Source: Pseudomonas sp. Root562 (lineage in GTDB: Bacteria > Pseudomonadota > Gammaproteobacteria > Pseudomonadales > Pseudomonadaceae). Taken from it: 64,000 nt of DNA. The translations under genes were made by a program, and so were the position numbers. Positions 43,270-53,258 of this stretch are shown one piece after another; within the stretch, counting starts at the first letter, position 1; each line of letters begins with the position of its first letter. The DNA is taken from positions 224,126 to 288,125 of the forward strand of contig NZ_LMGK01000022.1 of assembly GCF_001427125.1 (NCBI RefSeq), read 5' to 3'. The notes under the pieces are model-generated. The model saw only the letters and a program-made list of their open reading frames with translations. It was not told where the DNA came from and searched no databases.

Positions 43270-44193
43270 CTATGAAGCAAAGCGCACACCCGGTTTCGCT
43301 CGCTCATCCACCGTCAACTCGAACACATCCGGGCGCGCATAGTGCCCGACCACGTCGTAGTCGTAACGCGCGCGAATCAAGTCGTCCGTGTCAATTTCGG
43401 CGGTCAGCAAACCGCGACCACCACGCAGCGGACCGGCCAAAATATCGCCCATCGGCCCGACAATCACACTGCCGCCAGCAATCAATGGCCGGTCCGAAGG
43501 CCAATTGGCGACTTCCAGGCCCAAGGCCTGTGGCGAGTCCTGAACCTGACAAGCGCTGACCACAAAGCAGCGCCCCTCGTGCGCGATGTGCCGCATGCTG
43601 ACTTGCCACATTTCCCGCTCATCCACCGTCGGCGCGCACCACACCTCCACCCCCTTGGCGTACATCGCTGTGCGCAACAGCGGCATCATGTTTTCCCAGC
43701 ACACCACCGCCGCGACCCGCCCGACCTGGCTGTCGATCACCGGTAACGTCGAACCATCGCCCTTGCCCCAGATCAGCCGTTCGGTGCCGGTCGGCATCAA
43801 CTTGCGGTGCTTGCCGACCAGTCCCGCCTGCGGATCGAAATACAGCGCAGTGCAATACAACGTGCTGCCCGAGCGCTCGATGACGCCGATCACCAGGTTG
43901 GCGCCGGTACGCGCTGAAAGCCCGGCCAGCGCTTGCGTTTCCAAGCCCGGCACGTCGATGGCGTTGGCAAAATAACGGGCAAAGGCTTCGCGCCCTTCCG
44001 GCAGTCGATAGCCCAATTGGGTGCCGAACCCTTCACCTTTCGGATAACCGCCGAGCAGCGCTTCGGGCATCACCACCAGAGCGGCGGCGGATTCGATGAT
44101 CGCACTTTCATACGACAGAATTTGCTCCAGCGTGTCGGCCTTGCCGCCGGGCAAGGCGCCGATTTGCAGCGCAGCAACGATTGACTTGGGCAT
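43270..44193 (-). CDS. Nitrilase-family carbon-nitrogen hydrolase
   Basis: 307 residues. The Glu-Lys-Cys triad of nitrilases is in place: Glu in VMPEALLGGYPKG, Lys in GKHRKLMPTGTERLIWG and Cys in VAAVVCWENMMPLLR. The last motif is specific for true nitrilases, which convert nitriles to carboxylic acids; the substrate is undetermined. I chose the ATG at 44193, GGAG lying 8 nt upstream. It is divergent from a LysR gene (84 bp between starts), which probably controls it in response to a nitrile. Confidence 0.9.
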   Translation of the reverse strand: MPKSIVAALQIGALPGGKADTLEQILSYESAIIESAAALVVMPEALLGGYPKGEGFGTQLGYRLPEGREAFARYFANAIDVPGLETQALAGLSARTGANLVIGVIERSGSTLYCTALYFDPQAGLVGKHRKLMPTGTERLIWGKGDGSTLPVIDSQVGRVAAVVCWENMMPLLRTAMYAKGVEVWCAPTVDEREMWQVSMRHIAHEGRCFVVSACQVQDSPQALGLEVANWPSDRPLIAGGSVIVGPMGDILAGPLRGGRGLLTAEIDTDDLIRARYDYDVVGHYARPDVFELTVDERAKPGVRFAS

Positions 44194-44277
44194 CACAGTA
44201 ACTCCAGCGGGGTCAGATGTTGCTGATTCTGCGGCGACACGGGATCATGAATAAAGCCCAGTTAGCTGCTGAATGAT

Positions 44278-45186
44278 ATGAACCAAATGAATATCAGCGA
44301 CATCGATCTCAATTTGTTGAAAGTCTTTGAAGCCCTGCACGAAGAGTCCAGTGCCAGTCGAGCGGCGCTGCGCCTTGGTGTCACGCAATCGGCGGTCAGT
44401 GCCGCATTGCGGCGGTTGCGTGAGGTGTATGGCGACCAATTGTTTGTCCGAACCGGCCGGGGCCTCGCGCCAACGCTCAAGGCCAATCAACTCAAGCCGG
44501 TGGTCAGCGATGCACTGAATAAATGCCGGCAGAGCCTGGCGATGGTCGATCCGACCACCCACCATTACGACGGACGCTCGGTGAGTATCGGCTTGTCGGA
44601 TGATTTCGAGATTGCCTACGGGCGTGGGCTGATAGAGGAAATTGCCCGCTGCGCGCCGAATTTGCGCCTGATCTTTCGCCAGACCCACAGCCAGATCGTC
44701 GCTCAGGCCTTGATGGAACGCAGCATCGATCTGGCGATTACCGCCGGCGGGTTCGCCGAACGCTTGCTGAGCCGTCAGGTGCTGGGGGAAGGAAGTTACT
44801 TGTGTCTGGTCGACCCGCTCAGCCTCAGCGAGGGCCAGCAGACCATCAGTCTGGAGGAGTTCGTCACCCGTGAGCACATCCTTGTGTCTTCGGGGGGCTT
44901 TATCGGCATTACCGATGAAGGGCTGGCGGCAGTGGGCTTGAGTCGCCGGGTGTGCGCCTCGACCACGCACTTTGCAGCACTGCCGCATCTGCTCAAGGGC
45001 AGCCAGGCGGTGGCGACCATTCCGGCTCACGCGGCCAGGAGCATTGCTGCGCTCAGCGGCCTGACATTGCTGCCTTGCCCCTTGGCATTGCCGCGCTATC
45101 CGATCGAACTGGGCTGGCGTACCAGCACCCAACCAGACCCGGTGGTGCTGAAAGTGCGCGAGGCGATCGTGGCGAGTTTTATGTAG
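44278..45186 (+). CDS. LysR-type regulator, divergent from nitrilase
   Basis: 302 residues. HTH: LNLLKVFEALHEESSASRAALRLGVTQSAVSAALRRLR, followed by an effector domain resembling the NodD/LeuO branch (DIDLNLL start, LSRQVLGEGSYLCLVDP). It probably controls the divergent nitrilase. Start at 44278; an ATG at 44287 (second Met) is possible. It ends 4 bp from a convergent small gene. Confidence 0.88.
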   Translation: MNQMNISDIDLNLLKVFEALHEESSASRAALRLGVTQSAVSAALRRLREVYGDQLFVRTGRGLAPTLKANQLKPVVSDALNKCRQSLAMVDPTTHHYDGRSVSIGLSDDFEIAYGRGLIEEIARCAPNLRLIFRQTHSQIVAQALMERSIDLAITAGGFAERLLSRQVLGEGSYLCLVDPLSLSEGQQTISLEEFVTREHILVSSGGFIGITDEGLAAVGLSRRVCASTTHFAALPHLLKGSQAVATIPAHAARSIAALSGLTLLPCPLALPRYPIELGWRTSTQPDPVVLKVREAIVASFM

Positions 45187-45190
45187 CGAC

Positions 45191-45445
45191 TTACTTGTTG
45201 GCGGCCATCAGGCGATTGACTTCACTGCGCACCATGTTCGAGTACTCCGGTGGCGACATGCCGTCCAGCTCGGCACGAACCCACTCGGCCCACTTGCCTT
45301 TGCGTTTAGCACGTTCGCCAAACAAGCGCGCCGCTTCACCCTTGGCTTTGCCCAGGTTGTTTTGCCAGAGTTCGAACAGACGGGATTTTTCATCTTCAAG
45401 CGCAGCGCGCTCGGCGAGGGATTTGTCGGCCAGATTGAAGCTCAT
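45191..45445 (-). CDS. Small basic helical protein, 84 residues
   Basis: Start at 45445 (MSFNLADKSLAERAALEDEK); the upstream part of the frame is not convincing. The product is all-helical and rich in Lys, Arg, Glu and Trp (LFELWQNNLGKAKGEAARLFGERAKRKGKWAEWVRAEL), with no signal peptide. I do not recognise the family. It looks intact and is convergent with the LysR gene. Confidence 0.65.
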   Translation of the reverse strand: MSFNLADKSLAERAALEDEKSRLFELWQNNLGKAKGEAARLFGERAKRKGKWAEWVRAELDGMSPPEYSNMVRSEVNRLMAANK

Positions 45446-45608
45446 GGGATTTTTCCTGCTGCATAAAATAGGCGACATCTTACACTGTAGGATGAATCGT
45501 CCTGCGCTGGATTTCTTTGGAATCGGGCTGACGCGAGAAATCGCTGCAACTTTTTCCAGTGCCGAGGACTCCATTGTTCACTGTTCACCCACTGCAAGGA
45601 GTACTTCA

Positions 45609-45926
45609 ATGGCCCGGAAAACCGCCGCACAGGCTGCCGATGAACAAATCAAGGATCAAGCCTTCAGCGAGCTTCAATCGCTGATCGAAGAGTCGGAAAA
45701 GCTGCTCAAAAGCAGTGCCTCACTGGTCGGTGAGGAAGCAGAGACATTGCGTGGGCAAATCGCCCTGAAACTCCAGCAGGCCCGGGATTCGGTGACCAGC
45801 GTACGCAACCGGACACTGCCTGCAGTCGAGGCCACTGAAACCTACATCGGCGGCCACCCTTGGCAGACGGTTGCGGTATCGGCGGGTTTCGGCCTTGTGG
45901 TGGGGATGCTCCTGGCACGCCGCTGA
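45609..45926 (+). CDS. DUF883 (ElaB/YqjD-like) membrane-anchored protein
   Basis: 105 residues. A long amphipathic helix (residues 15-70, LQSLIEESEKLLKSSASLVG) is followed by TETYIGGHPWQTVAVSAGFGLVVGMLLARR, the DUF883 C-terminal membrane anchor with its GxxxGxxL-type packing motif and terminal RR. E. coli relatives ElaB and YqjD are stationary-phase, inner-membrane proteins that bind ribosomes. A perfect 17-bp palindrome follows. Confidence 0.9.
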   Translation: MARKTAAQAADEQIKDQAFSELQSLIEESEKLLKSSASLVGEEAETLRGQIALKLQQARDSVTSVRNRTLPAVEATETYIGGHPWQTVAVSAGFGLVVGMLLARR

Positions 45927-45943
45927 TCATCAACCTGAACACA

Positions 45944-45977
45944 AAACCTGTGGGAGCGAATTCGCTCCCACAGGTTT
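45944..45977. terminator. Perfect 17-bp palindrome, bidirectional terminator
   Basis: AAACCTGTGGGAGCGAA is followed at once by its exact reverse complement; T-runs flank both outer ends (TTTTT right, TTTTGT on the opposite strand). It lies between the convergent DUF883 and dpkA genes. Confidence 0.85.
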
Positions 45978-45983
45978 TTCAGA

Positions 45984-47024
45984 TCAGAGCCCTGCCAGCT
46001 CCCGCAGATCCGCCAGTGTCTGCTCATCGAGTGCGATGCCGTCGGCTTGCGACTTGGCCCGCTGATAGTGACGCCGATCACCCGGCAATCGCTTGAGCCC
46101 CACACCGTGCATCTGTCGCACCAACTCCTGACTGCGTTCGGCGAAGTTCTGCCCGGCGGCTTTGCTCGGGTCGATGACGATCAACAATTGACCGGTCCAG
46201 GGAGTCTTTGCGCCCGGGTGATTTTTCCAGTCGAACTCGAAAGAAAAATTACCCCCGGTCAACGCCGCCGCCAACAGCTCCACCATCATCGACAGCGCCG
46301 AGCCCTTGTGCCCGCCGAACGGCAACAACGCGCCACCTTCAAGAATCGCCTTCGGGTCCTGGGTCGGCTGACCGAGACTGTCCACGCCCATGCCGGGTGC
46401 CAGGCGCTCGCCCTTGCGCGCAGCGATCTGAACATCGCCGTGGGCGATGGCGCTGGTGGCCAGATCGAACACGATTGGCTCGCCGTCAGCCCGAGGGGCA
46501 GCGAAGGCAATCGGGTTGGTGCCGAACAATGGTCGATCGGCACCGTGGGGCACCACACACGTCATGCTGTTAACCACACTGAGCGCCACCAACCCTTCAT
46601 AGGCAAAGGGTTCAACGTCCGGCCAGAGCGCCGCGAAGTGGTGGGAATTACGGATCGCCAGGACCGCGATGCCCGCGCTGCGAGCCTTTTCTATCAATAG
46701 TGGCCGAGCGGCAGCCAGGGCCGGTTGCGCAAAACCGTTTTTGGCATCGACCCGGACAAACCCCGAAGCCACATCCTCGACCGTCGGAACAGCCTGGCCG
46801 TCGACCCAGCCGCTCTTGAGCGTCGAGACATAGCCAGGCATACGGAACACGCCGTGGCTGTGGGCGCCGTCGCGCTCGGCACCGGCGCAGTTTTGCGCCA
46901 GCACCCGCGCGACATCGGCCGAAGTGCCGTGACGCAGGAATATCTTCTCAAGCAGTGCCGTCAGCTCATCGAGTGACAGGTTTTGCGAGACAACAGTAGA
47001 CACATGTTCGTGTGGCGCAGACAT
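45984..47024 (-). CDS. dpkA: Delta1-piperideine-2-carboxylate/pyrroline-2-carboxylate reductase DpkA
   Basis: 346 residues of the malate/L-lactate dehydrogenase-like (Ldh2) family. The chain has GAERDGAHSHGVFRMPGYV, HHFAALWPDVEPFA and FGTNPIAFAAP, all typical of this NADPH-dependent fold. The wording GGALLPFGGHKGSALSMMVELL follows P. putida DpkA closely. DpkA reduces the cyclic imines from D-lysine and D-proline to L-pipecolate and L-proline. GGAG stands 6 nt before the ATG. Ldh2-family members acting on other substrates are the main alternative. Confidence 0.85.
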   Translation of the reverse strand: MSAPHEHVSTVVSQNLSLDELTALLEKIFLRHGTSADVARVLAQNCAGAERDGAHSHGVFRMPGYVSTLKSGWVDGQAVPTVEDVASGFVRVDAKNGFAQPALAAARPLLIEKARSAGIAVLAIRNSHHFAALWPDVEPFAYEGLVALSVVNSMTCVVPHGADRPLFGTNPIAFAAPRADGEPIVFDLATSAIAHGDVQIAARKGERLAPGMGVDSLGQPTQDPKAILEGGALLPFGGHKGSALSMMVELLAAALTGGNFSFEFDWKNHPGAKTPWTGQLLIVIDPSKAAGQNFAERSQELVRQMHGVGLKRLPGDRRHYQRAKSQADGIALDEQTLADLRELAGL

Positions 47025-47243
47025 CTGAAGCTCCAGACTAATTATTGGAGGGGGCTACAGCGTACGTAGAGCGCCGATTAACAACGCGCGGCGTATGCGC
47101 TGTCAACCCTTCGGTGGTGCCTGTTTGCATGAACATGGACCTGTCGTGCGTTAACTATCTACCACCCGTACCGCAGCCGCGGCTTTTAGTCTCGACGCTC
47201 CATCCATTGGCGCTCTGCGCAGTGCCTTGTTCGAGATTCGATA

Positions 47244-50200
47244 ATGCCTGTACCTCCAGATCCACTGTTTTTCCCCGAAGCCCTGCAGTCCCCCGGCCGT
47301 TGGACTGAACTGGGCAATATCCACGGCCTGGCGCGCAAAGATTTCGAATGGTTCAAGCACATTGAACTCACCAGCCAGACCCTGCGCAGTCGTCAGTCAC
47401 CACCGATGCTCGTCGAAAGAATACTGATAGGCACCTCCGACCAGGTACCGGTGCCTCTTGCCGGCTGTTTCGTGTTGAGCCCTTCTCCGGATACCAACGG
47501 GGCGATCGTTTATACACCCTACGCCGGCATTCAGAAGTTCTACAGCCGAGCAGCCTTGACCGAACACCTGGTACAAAAACTTGGCGACGCTGACGAGGAC
47601 GATAACCTGCTGGCCTTCATGCCCCTTGCCCAGCGCAAGACGCTGGCGGAGGCTACCAGCGTCCAGGTGACTTATCAGACGATCGATGGCGATGTATTCG
47701 AAGACCAGGGTGCTGCCATTCGCCAAAACCTGGCTGTGAATGATCAGGCACTCATCGACGAACTGGTTGCCCTGCCGTCCCTCGATTCATTGCTCGACAC
47801 GATAATTGCCGACTTGCTGGCGAACACGCAGCCCGGGCTCGATCAGCGTCAGACCCGGGCAGATTTTTATCTCGACGCCACTGTCGGCCAGACGCAGAAC
47901 ACCTTTGAACGCTTGAGCAACTCCTTGTCACTGAAGGCTGCGGTGCTGTCCCATTACCGCAATCAACAGTGGCCAGCGGGTCAACATGTCGAGTTTTCTC
48001 ACCCGCAGAAAAAGGCCAGCAGTTCCGACCAGCAACATTGGCAAGCTGCGGTACTTAGCGCCTCCAGCAAACTGCTGCCCCTGCTTTTCCAGCGTTTGGA
48101 AGCCTACTGGGAAGCACCCGCGGCCGGTGACGGTGCAACGCGCCGGTCACTCTTCAGCAGGGCCCTGTGTCAGCAGGCACGAGCAGATATTTTGCTCAAG
48201 CGTGAGGCGAAGATCATCAGCCCCGACCAAAGCCGTGCCCTGCACACTTTGTTTCAACCAACCGCCACCACGCACACCGTTACCCTGGAGACGGTGCGCC
48301 TGTGGGAGCAGCAAGCCAACTTCGTGGAATTGGCGGGCTCGCTGATGATCAGCCACTCGACTGCCTACCTTTACACCCCGACCCAGGGATTACAGGTACT
48401 GAAAGACTATCAAGACTTGAAAGCGACGTTGATGAGCAAGTTCAGCGCCAGTGGTCACGAGGATGAACTCTATGGTCTGCTGAGTCTGGGCGAACGAAAC
48501 AGCTTCATCGGATTCGATCAGCCGCAAGTCTCCGGAGAGGTCGTTTACGGCCCGATATTCACGGTACTGTTCGAGGCAATCATCACCAAACAACGGCAAA
48601 ACATCGAATACGCCTTGCAGGTTTTCCGTCACAGCGACGGCACGGTGAACTTCCATGCCCTGTTCGACAAAGCGCTGGATATACGTTCGATGATCAGCGA
48701 ACGCTTGCTCGCGCTCGGCACCGATGGTCGCTGGAGTACACAGCCAATGCTGGTGGGCAAGCAAAAACCCTCGGCGGTGCGCGGCGACACCGCGGCGGCC
48801 TACGTGAAAACTTTCACGGCTGTCGAAACACCGATCAGCACAGACTTCGCCGCCCAACCGATCACTTCACTGGCGTTGCAACGGCTCTATCTGGAGAAAA
48901 TCAAACCGAAAATAGCCCATGCCCTGTCCGTCGGAGTTGGCGGGGAAGCCAGGCTGCGGGTGCTTGATAAAACCTTGCGGACGGCAGAACAGTCCATCGT
49001 CGACACGGTGTTCAACCCCGATCAACCGGATCGCAAAAGTCGCCGCGCACTCAATGGATTCCGGCCTGACGCCTACACGCTGATGATTGAATGCAGCGGA
49101 CAGAAAGAGCTGCTGCCCTTGGCCAATTGCGTGCTGCTGACCGAGCGTGGCGGACTTGATAACCAACATTCGGGACGCGTCATTTTAAGGTCCCCGGCAG
49201 CAGGACTCGAGGTCTTTGATTCGCTCAACCGCGCGAAACAGGTACTGAACCGACGCCTGCTCGACCCTCGCATCCGTCTGGAGCTGCTGGAGAACCTGTC
49301 CCCCGCCCTGCGTCAATTTCATCAACGCTACTCAATCCACGCGTTGCGGCTGATCGAAGGCAACGTGATGGAGCACCTCACGCAATCATCCATCGAACAC
49401 TTTCTGGCCACTTGTGAGCAGGTACGCTCGCGCAAGCTTGCGCAGGCCAAAGAGCGCAAGGCACTTGGCGAACTGACGAAAAACATCATCGACACCAACT
49501 TGCCCAGGGCCGCCAGTATCGCCAAAGCCATTTCACAACAGCAGTCCTTACCCGCCTGGCTGGGCATGGCGCCCGTCGAAGAGCAACAGTTGCACATCGA
49601 ATTGCTGGAGCAGTACCGCAACAGCGTTACCGATGACAAAGACTATCTGCATGGAATACAGACGCTATCTGACTACACGCGCGAGCGGTTGAAGTCATTG
49701 CTTGCCAGCCGGTTTCCCGGGACGTCGCTCAGCCCTGACGACATCACAATCACCCCCAACCTGGCGTTGGCCGGCCCGCCTCTGGCCCTGACCGATTTCG
49801 CCCTCAATCACGTCAAGATTGCTCAAGGCACGGGCTTCAAGATCACATCAACCACGACCACCTCGCTGCCCGAGGGACTGAACCAGAGCGTTGTTCAACA
49901 GTTTTTGCAGTCCCTGAATATCGAGAGTGACTTTGCAAAACGGGTGGCGGATACATTGACCGGCGCTGACACTGAAGAGTGTAAACGTCGTTTTGCCCAA
50001 CAGCTTCCTTGGCAGCTCTTGCAGCATGCTCACGCATTGAAGTTGCAACAGCGTCTTTCCAGCGAGGCATTCGATCTGGTCAGCCAAGTGCTCGATATGC
50101 CGGACGCCACCGCTCGAGCCTCGGTGGAAGGCGCGCACGCTATCGTCCGACCGCTCGAACTGATCAAGACAGCGGGGGCTGCTGCCATCAAAACCCTGGG

Positions 50201-52058
50201 ACTGTATTTGATCAGCCCTGGTGCCGGCCATCACGGGCCGCATGTCCTGTATGCGCCATACTTTGCAGGCTCGGCTTTCAGCGAGTTTGAAAGCGAGGCC
50301 AAAGTCGTTGCGGCGATCAATACCCCCGGTTCATTCCAGGACCTGGTGATTCGGCGATTACCTGAAAACCAACAATCGATCTTCAGTAACCTGCTCAAGT
50401 CCACGATCGGCGAGGAAAGCGAAATCACCCTCGCCTCGTCTGCCATTGACGGCAATCTGTTGGATAGCTTGTTCAGCGACAATGCCAGCCTGTTGCAGCG
50501 AATGCTCGGCAGCCGATCGCTTGCCAACGGCCAGTCGGATTGGGAGGCCGTCAAACATCTGTTCAGCTCCGGTCTCAAATTGGCGTCCGGTCTGTTGCCG
50601 GGCAAACTCGCCTATGTGCAGTTCTTATGGCAAAGCTTCAAGGATTTCAAAGCCTCCGCCGAAGCGTTGCAGGACCACCATTGGACGCGGGCCTTGCAGG
50701 CGTTTATTGCCGGTACGGTACAAATGGTCTCCTTGGGGCGTTTGTCGCTCGAGAATGAACAGCTGACATTGCAGGAATCCAGCGAAACAACACCGGTCAT
50801 CACCGCCGTGACTAAACCGAAATGGTCTGAGATCAAACTGACGTCTGCCTCACGCACTCAATTGCAAACCTTCGAAGCGTCGACCGTGTCCCTGAAAGAT
50901 CTGAGCAAAAATGCCGTCGATGGCACCTACCTCAATTCAGTCGACAAACACCGTTACGCGCCCATCGCCGGCAAGGTCTATCGCGTCGATAAACCCGCTG
51001 CGGTCTGGCAAATCCTCAATGCCAGCCACGACGGGCCCTATCTGGCGAGCACATCGACCCGGCAATTGGTGCTCGACCCCGACGTGCACACCGTGCATTA
51101 CGGAAAAGCCCTGTCAAAAATGCGTAACGACTATGTGGCGAGCCTCGAAGCCAGGCTGGTACTGAACATCGAAGCGCGGGGCATGGCAGCCATCCGCGCC
51201 AATCATCCGGAAAAGGCCCGCATGATTGTGCAGGCCATCGACCTGGCGCGCTATTACGCCTTCAACAGCCTGCACAATCTGGCGCAACAAAGGCAACTCA
51301 CCAGTGGCACGCGCCTCGACACCTTTCTCAAGCGTTTTTTTGATGTCAGCGCCGTCGACACCGCCCTGCTCGATAAAATCAAACAGGCGATACTGCCGGT
51401 GTGTACGGCACTGGTGGATCCGGACGAAGACTTGATGAACACCGAGCGCTTTGTCGTCGGTTCGAACAAATACCAGCAAGCCAATCTGATCGCGTTCGTG
51501 GTCAATGATGACGCAAGCAACCATGTGCATTTCACTGAAAGGTTCTTCGATCAACAACTGGACTGGTACAAGTCCTGTCTGACTGAACCCTTTGATGTCG
51601 ATGGTCACAGCCAGGCAGCCACGCTGATTCACGAATTTTCCCATCAGTTTTCAAAAACCCTGGATATCGCGACCCTGGAAGCCCGGCGGCCATTTCTCGA
51701 TCTTGTCGCACCGATCACCGGTTACGGCCGGGCAATGAAGCAAAGTCAGACGAAGTTTCAGCGGGAGGCGTTGTCCCTGAGCACCCCGAAGGAGGAACTC
51801 TTCGCACGCTGGAACAGTCGCTTGCAGTCATGGATAAGCCTGGATTCGATCCCGGGTTCGACTCACATTGGCAAGGAAATCCTCACTATTGCGGGCACCC
51901 GTACCATGGCAGCAGCCCGCAATGCGTTCCTGGATCCGAGTAACGCAGAGAAACGGATCGACATCATTTTGCGCAATGCCGATTCGATTGCCTTTCTGAT
52001 TTGTGAAATGGGGCGGCAGCTCGACCCGCTTCCATCCACTTCCAACACGTCAGCCTGA
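47244..52058 (+). CDS. Giant DUF6543/dermonecrotic-toxin-type protein with C-terminal HExxH metalloprotease motif
   Basis: 1604 residues, no signal peptide and no clear membrane anchor. Four imperfect units of the form (V/I)(L/Y)xxPxxGxxxF/VxS...A are seen near residues 85-115 (YTPYAGIQKFYSRAALTEHL), 372-400 (LYTPTQGLQVLKDYQDLK), 647-675 (LRSPAAGLEVFDSLNRAK) and 1000-1030 (LYAPYFAGSAFSEFESEAK). They match the recurring module of the DUF6543 dermonecrotic-toxin-like proteins. Near the C-terminus His1463-Glu1464-Phe-Ser-His1467 (LIHEFSHQ) is a gluzincin/metzincin-type zinc site; a nearby Glu (PKEELFARWN) could be the third ligand. Function is likely an exported effector or toxin, but the route of export and the target are unknown, and I see no immunity or chaperone gene next to it. 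Confidence 0.75.
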   Translation: MPVPPDPLFFPEALQSPGRWTELGNIHGLARKDFEWFKHIELTSQTLRSRQSPPMLVERILIGTSDQVPVPLAGCFVLSPSPDTNGAIVYTPYAGIQKFYSRAALTEHLVQKLGDADEDDNLLAFMPLAQRKTLAEATSVQVTYQTIDGDVFEDQGAAIRQNLAVNDQALIDELVALPSLDSLLDTIIADLLANTQPGLDQRQTRADFYLDATVGQTQNTFERLSNSLSLKAAVLSHYRNQQWPAGQHVEFSHPQKKASSSDQQHWQAAVLSASSKLLPLLFQRLEAYWEAPAAGDGATRRSLFSRALCQQARADILLKREAKIISPDQSRALHTLFQPTATTHTVTLETVRLWEQQANFVELAGSLMISHSTAYLYTPTQGLQVLKDYQDLKATLMSKFSASGHEDELYGLLSLGERNSFIGFDQPQVSGEVVYGPIFTVLFEAIITKQRQNIEYALQVFRHSDGTVNFHALFDKALDIRSMISERLLALGTDGRWSTQPMLVGKQKPSAVRGDTAAAYVKTFTAVETPISTDFAAQPITSLALQRLYLEKIKPKIAHALSVGVGGEARLRVLDKTLRTAEQSIVDTVFNPDQPDRKSRRALNGFRPDAYTLMIECSGQKELLPLANCVLLTERGGLDNQHSGRVILRSPAAGLEVFDSLNRAKQVLNRRLLDPRIRLELLENLSPALRQFHQRYSIHALRLIEGNVMEHLTQSSIEHFLATCEQVRSRKLAQAKERKALGELTKNIIDTNLPRAASIAKAISQQQSLPAWLGMAPVEEQQLHIELLEQYRNSVTDDKDYLHGIQTLSDYTRERLKSLLASRFPGTSLSPDDITITPNLALAGPPLALTDFALNHVKIAQGTGFKITSTTTTSLPEGLNQSVVQQFLQSLNIESDFAKRVADTLTGADTEECKRRFAQQLPWQLLQHAHALKLQQRLSSEAFDLVSQVLDMPDATARASVEGAHAIVRPLELIKTAGAAAIKTLGLYLISPGAGHHGPHVLYAPYFAGSAFSEFESEAKVVAAINTPGSFQDLVIRRLPENQQSIFSNLLKSTIGEESEITLASSAIDGNLLDSLFSDNASLLQRMLGSRSLANGQSDWEAVKHLFSSGLKLASGLLPGKLAYVQFLWQSFKDFKASAEALQDHHWTRALQAFIAGTVQMVSLGRLSLENEQLTLQESSETTPVITAVTKPKWSEIKLTSASRTQLQTFEASTVSLKDLSKNAVDGTYLNSVDKHRYAPIAGKVYRVDKPAAVWQILNASHDGPYLASTSTRQLVLDPDVHTVHYGKALSKMRNDYVASLEARLVLNIEARGMAAIRANHPEKARMIVQAIDLARYYAFNSLHNLAQQRQLTSGTRLDTFLKRFFDVSAVDTALLDKIKQAILPVCTALVDPDEDLMNTERFVVGSNKYQQANLIAFVVNDDASNHVHFTERFFDQQLDWYKSCLTEPFDVDGHSQAATLIHEFSHQFSKTLDIATLEARRPFLDLVAPITGYGRAMKQSQTKFQREALSLSTPKEELFARWNSRLQSWISLDSIPGSTHIGKEILTIAGTRTMAAARNAFLDPSNAEKRIDIILRNADSIAFLICEMGRQLDPLPSTSNTSA

Positions 52059-52250
52059 TCTATTAAACATGCGCAGATCCGCCGGGTCTGCCCGTGAATG
52101 TTTTTTCACACTGACGACGAATAAAACCTGGCGTCCCCGTGTTTACGGGCATCCCGGTAAAAATAAACACTCTTTGATGGTTAATTGCCATGACCGATGT
52201 TTCTCGCCGGCCGCCCTCAAGGTTAGAATGGCGCAAATCAGGATGAGTCA

Positions 52251-53258
52251 ATGACCGACCACTCTCTCTCCCAAGACGAATACGACGCCATCACCGATGC
52301 CGCAGCGCATTGGTGCATGCGCTTGCACGCCGAAGACTGCACCGCGCAGGAGCGTCTGGCGTTCGAGCAGTGGCGCAGTGCACACCCGCTTCATGCCTTC
52401 GAGTACGAAGCCATGCTGGAAATCTGGGATGTCGCGGGGGATTTGCCTCGTCCAGAGCCTGCTGTCGTCGTGCCGATGGTGCCCGTCAAGTCACAGTCTC
52501 CATGGCGCACCGTTGGCATGGCCGCCGCCGTCTGTGCACTGGCACTGCCGCTGGCGGCCTACAGCGGCTGGAATCTGGGCTGGCTGCCCAATTCATACCA
52601 GCACTTTGAAGCGACCAACAACATACGCCAGGTCACTTTGAATGACGGCAGCAAAGTCGAACTGAACCTGGGCAGCGAGCTGACCTACAGCAATTACAAG
52701 GATCGTCGTCAGGTCACTCTGAAAAAGGGCGAAGCGTTTTTCAGCGTCAGCCATGACACTGGCCACCCTTTCGTGGTCAAGGCGGCTGAAGGCAAGATCC
52801 GCGTCACCGGTACCAGGTTCAATGTCTGGATGTATGAAGACCAGGTCAAAGTGAATCTGATCGAAGGATCGGTGCTGGTCAGCAGCAATGATGACCTGCC
52901 GGGAGATGGTTTGAGGCTTGGCCCGTCGATGCAGGCCAGTTACCGCCAGGGCGATTACATTCCGCAGATCAGCCAGACCTACGACAACGACAACGCGTTG
53001 GCCTGGCTCAACGGCAAGTTGGTACTCGATGACCTGGCGCTCAACGATGCGTTGCCATTGATCAACCGCTACCTGGAAAACCCGTTGATGGTTGCCGACC
53101 ACAATACCGGCGCGATCCGGATTGGGGGTATCTACAACATCAAGGAACTCAATAGCCTGGTGGCAACCCTGCCCAAGGTGCTGCCGGTCTACCTGACCCG
53201 CAACAAAGAGGGCAACCCGGTCCTCAACTCCATCCCGCAACAACCGCCGAAAAGCTGA
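52251..53258 (+). CDS. fpvR: FecR-family anti-sigma factor, probable FpvR
   Basis: 335 residues. The cytoplasmic N-terminal FecR/DUF4880 domain has WCMRLHAEDCTAQERLAFEQWR; a membrane helix follows near residues 87-107; the periplasmic FecR core has TLNDGSKVELNLGSELTYS, LKKGEAFFSVSHDTGHPFVV and IRVTGTRFNVWMYEDQVKVNLIEGSVLV. FecR proteins hold an ECF sigma factor inactive until a siderophore-loaded receptor signals. No sigma gene is upstream, unlike most fecI-fecR pairs. Because pvdQ is the convergent neighbour and pyoverdine loci carry FpvR for PvdS and FpvI, FpvR is the best assignment. AGGATGAG precedes the start. Confidence 0.72.
   Translation: MTDHSLSQDEYDAITDAAAHWCMRLHAEDCTAQERLAFEQWRSAHPLHAFEYEAMLEIWDVAGDLPRPEPAVVVPMVPVKSQSPWRTVGMAAAVCALALPLAAYSGWNLGWLPNSYQHFEATNNIRQVTLNDGSKVELNLGSELTYSNYKDRRQVTLKKGEAFFSVSHDTGHPFVVKAAEGKIRVTGTRFNVWMYEDQVKVNLIEGSVLVSSNDDLPGDGLRLGPSMQASYRQGDYIPQISQTYDNDNALAWLNGKLVLDDLALNDALPLINRYLENPLMVADHNTGAIRIGGIYNIKELNSLVATLPKVLPVYLTRNKEGNPVLNSIPQQPPKS

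Noticed and set aside
52059..52250. A search for an immunity or ECF sigma gene between the toxin and fpvR
   Set aside because: The 192 bp contain no frame with start and ribosome-binding site of useful length.
52059..52250. A PvdS box upstream of fpvR
   Set aside because: TAAAA/TAAAC motifs occur but no CGT lies at the right spacing.
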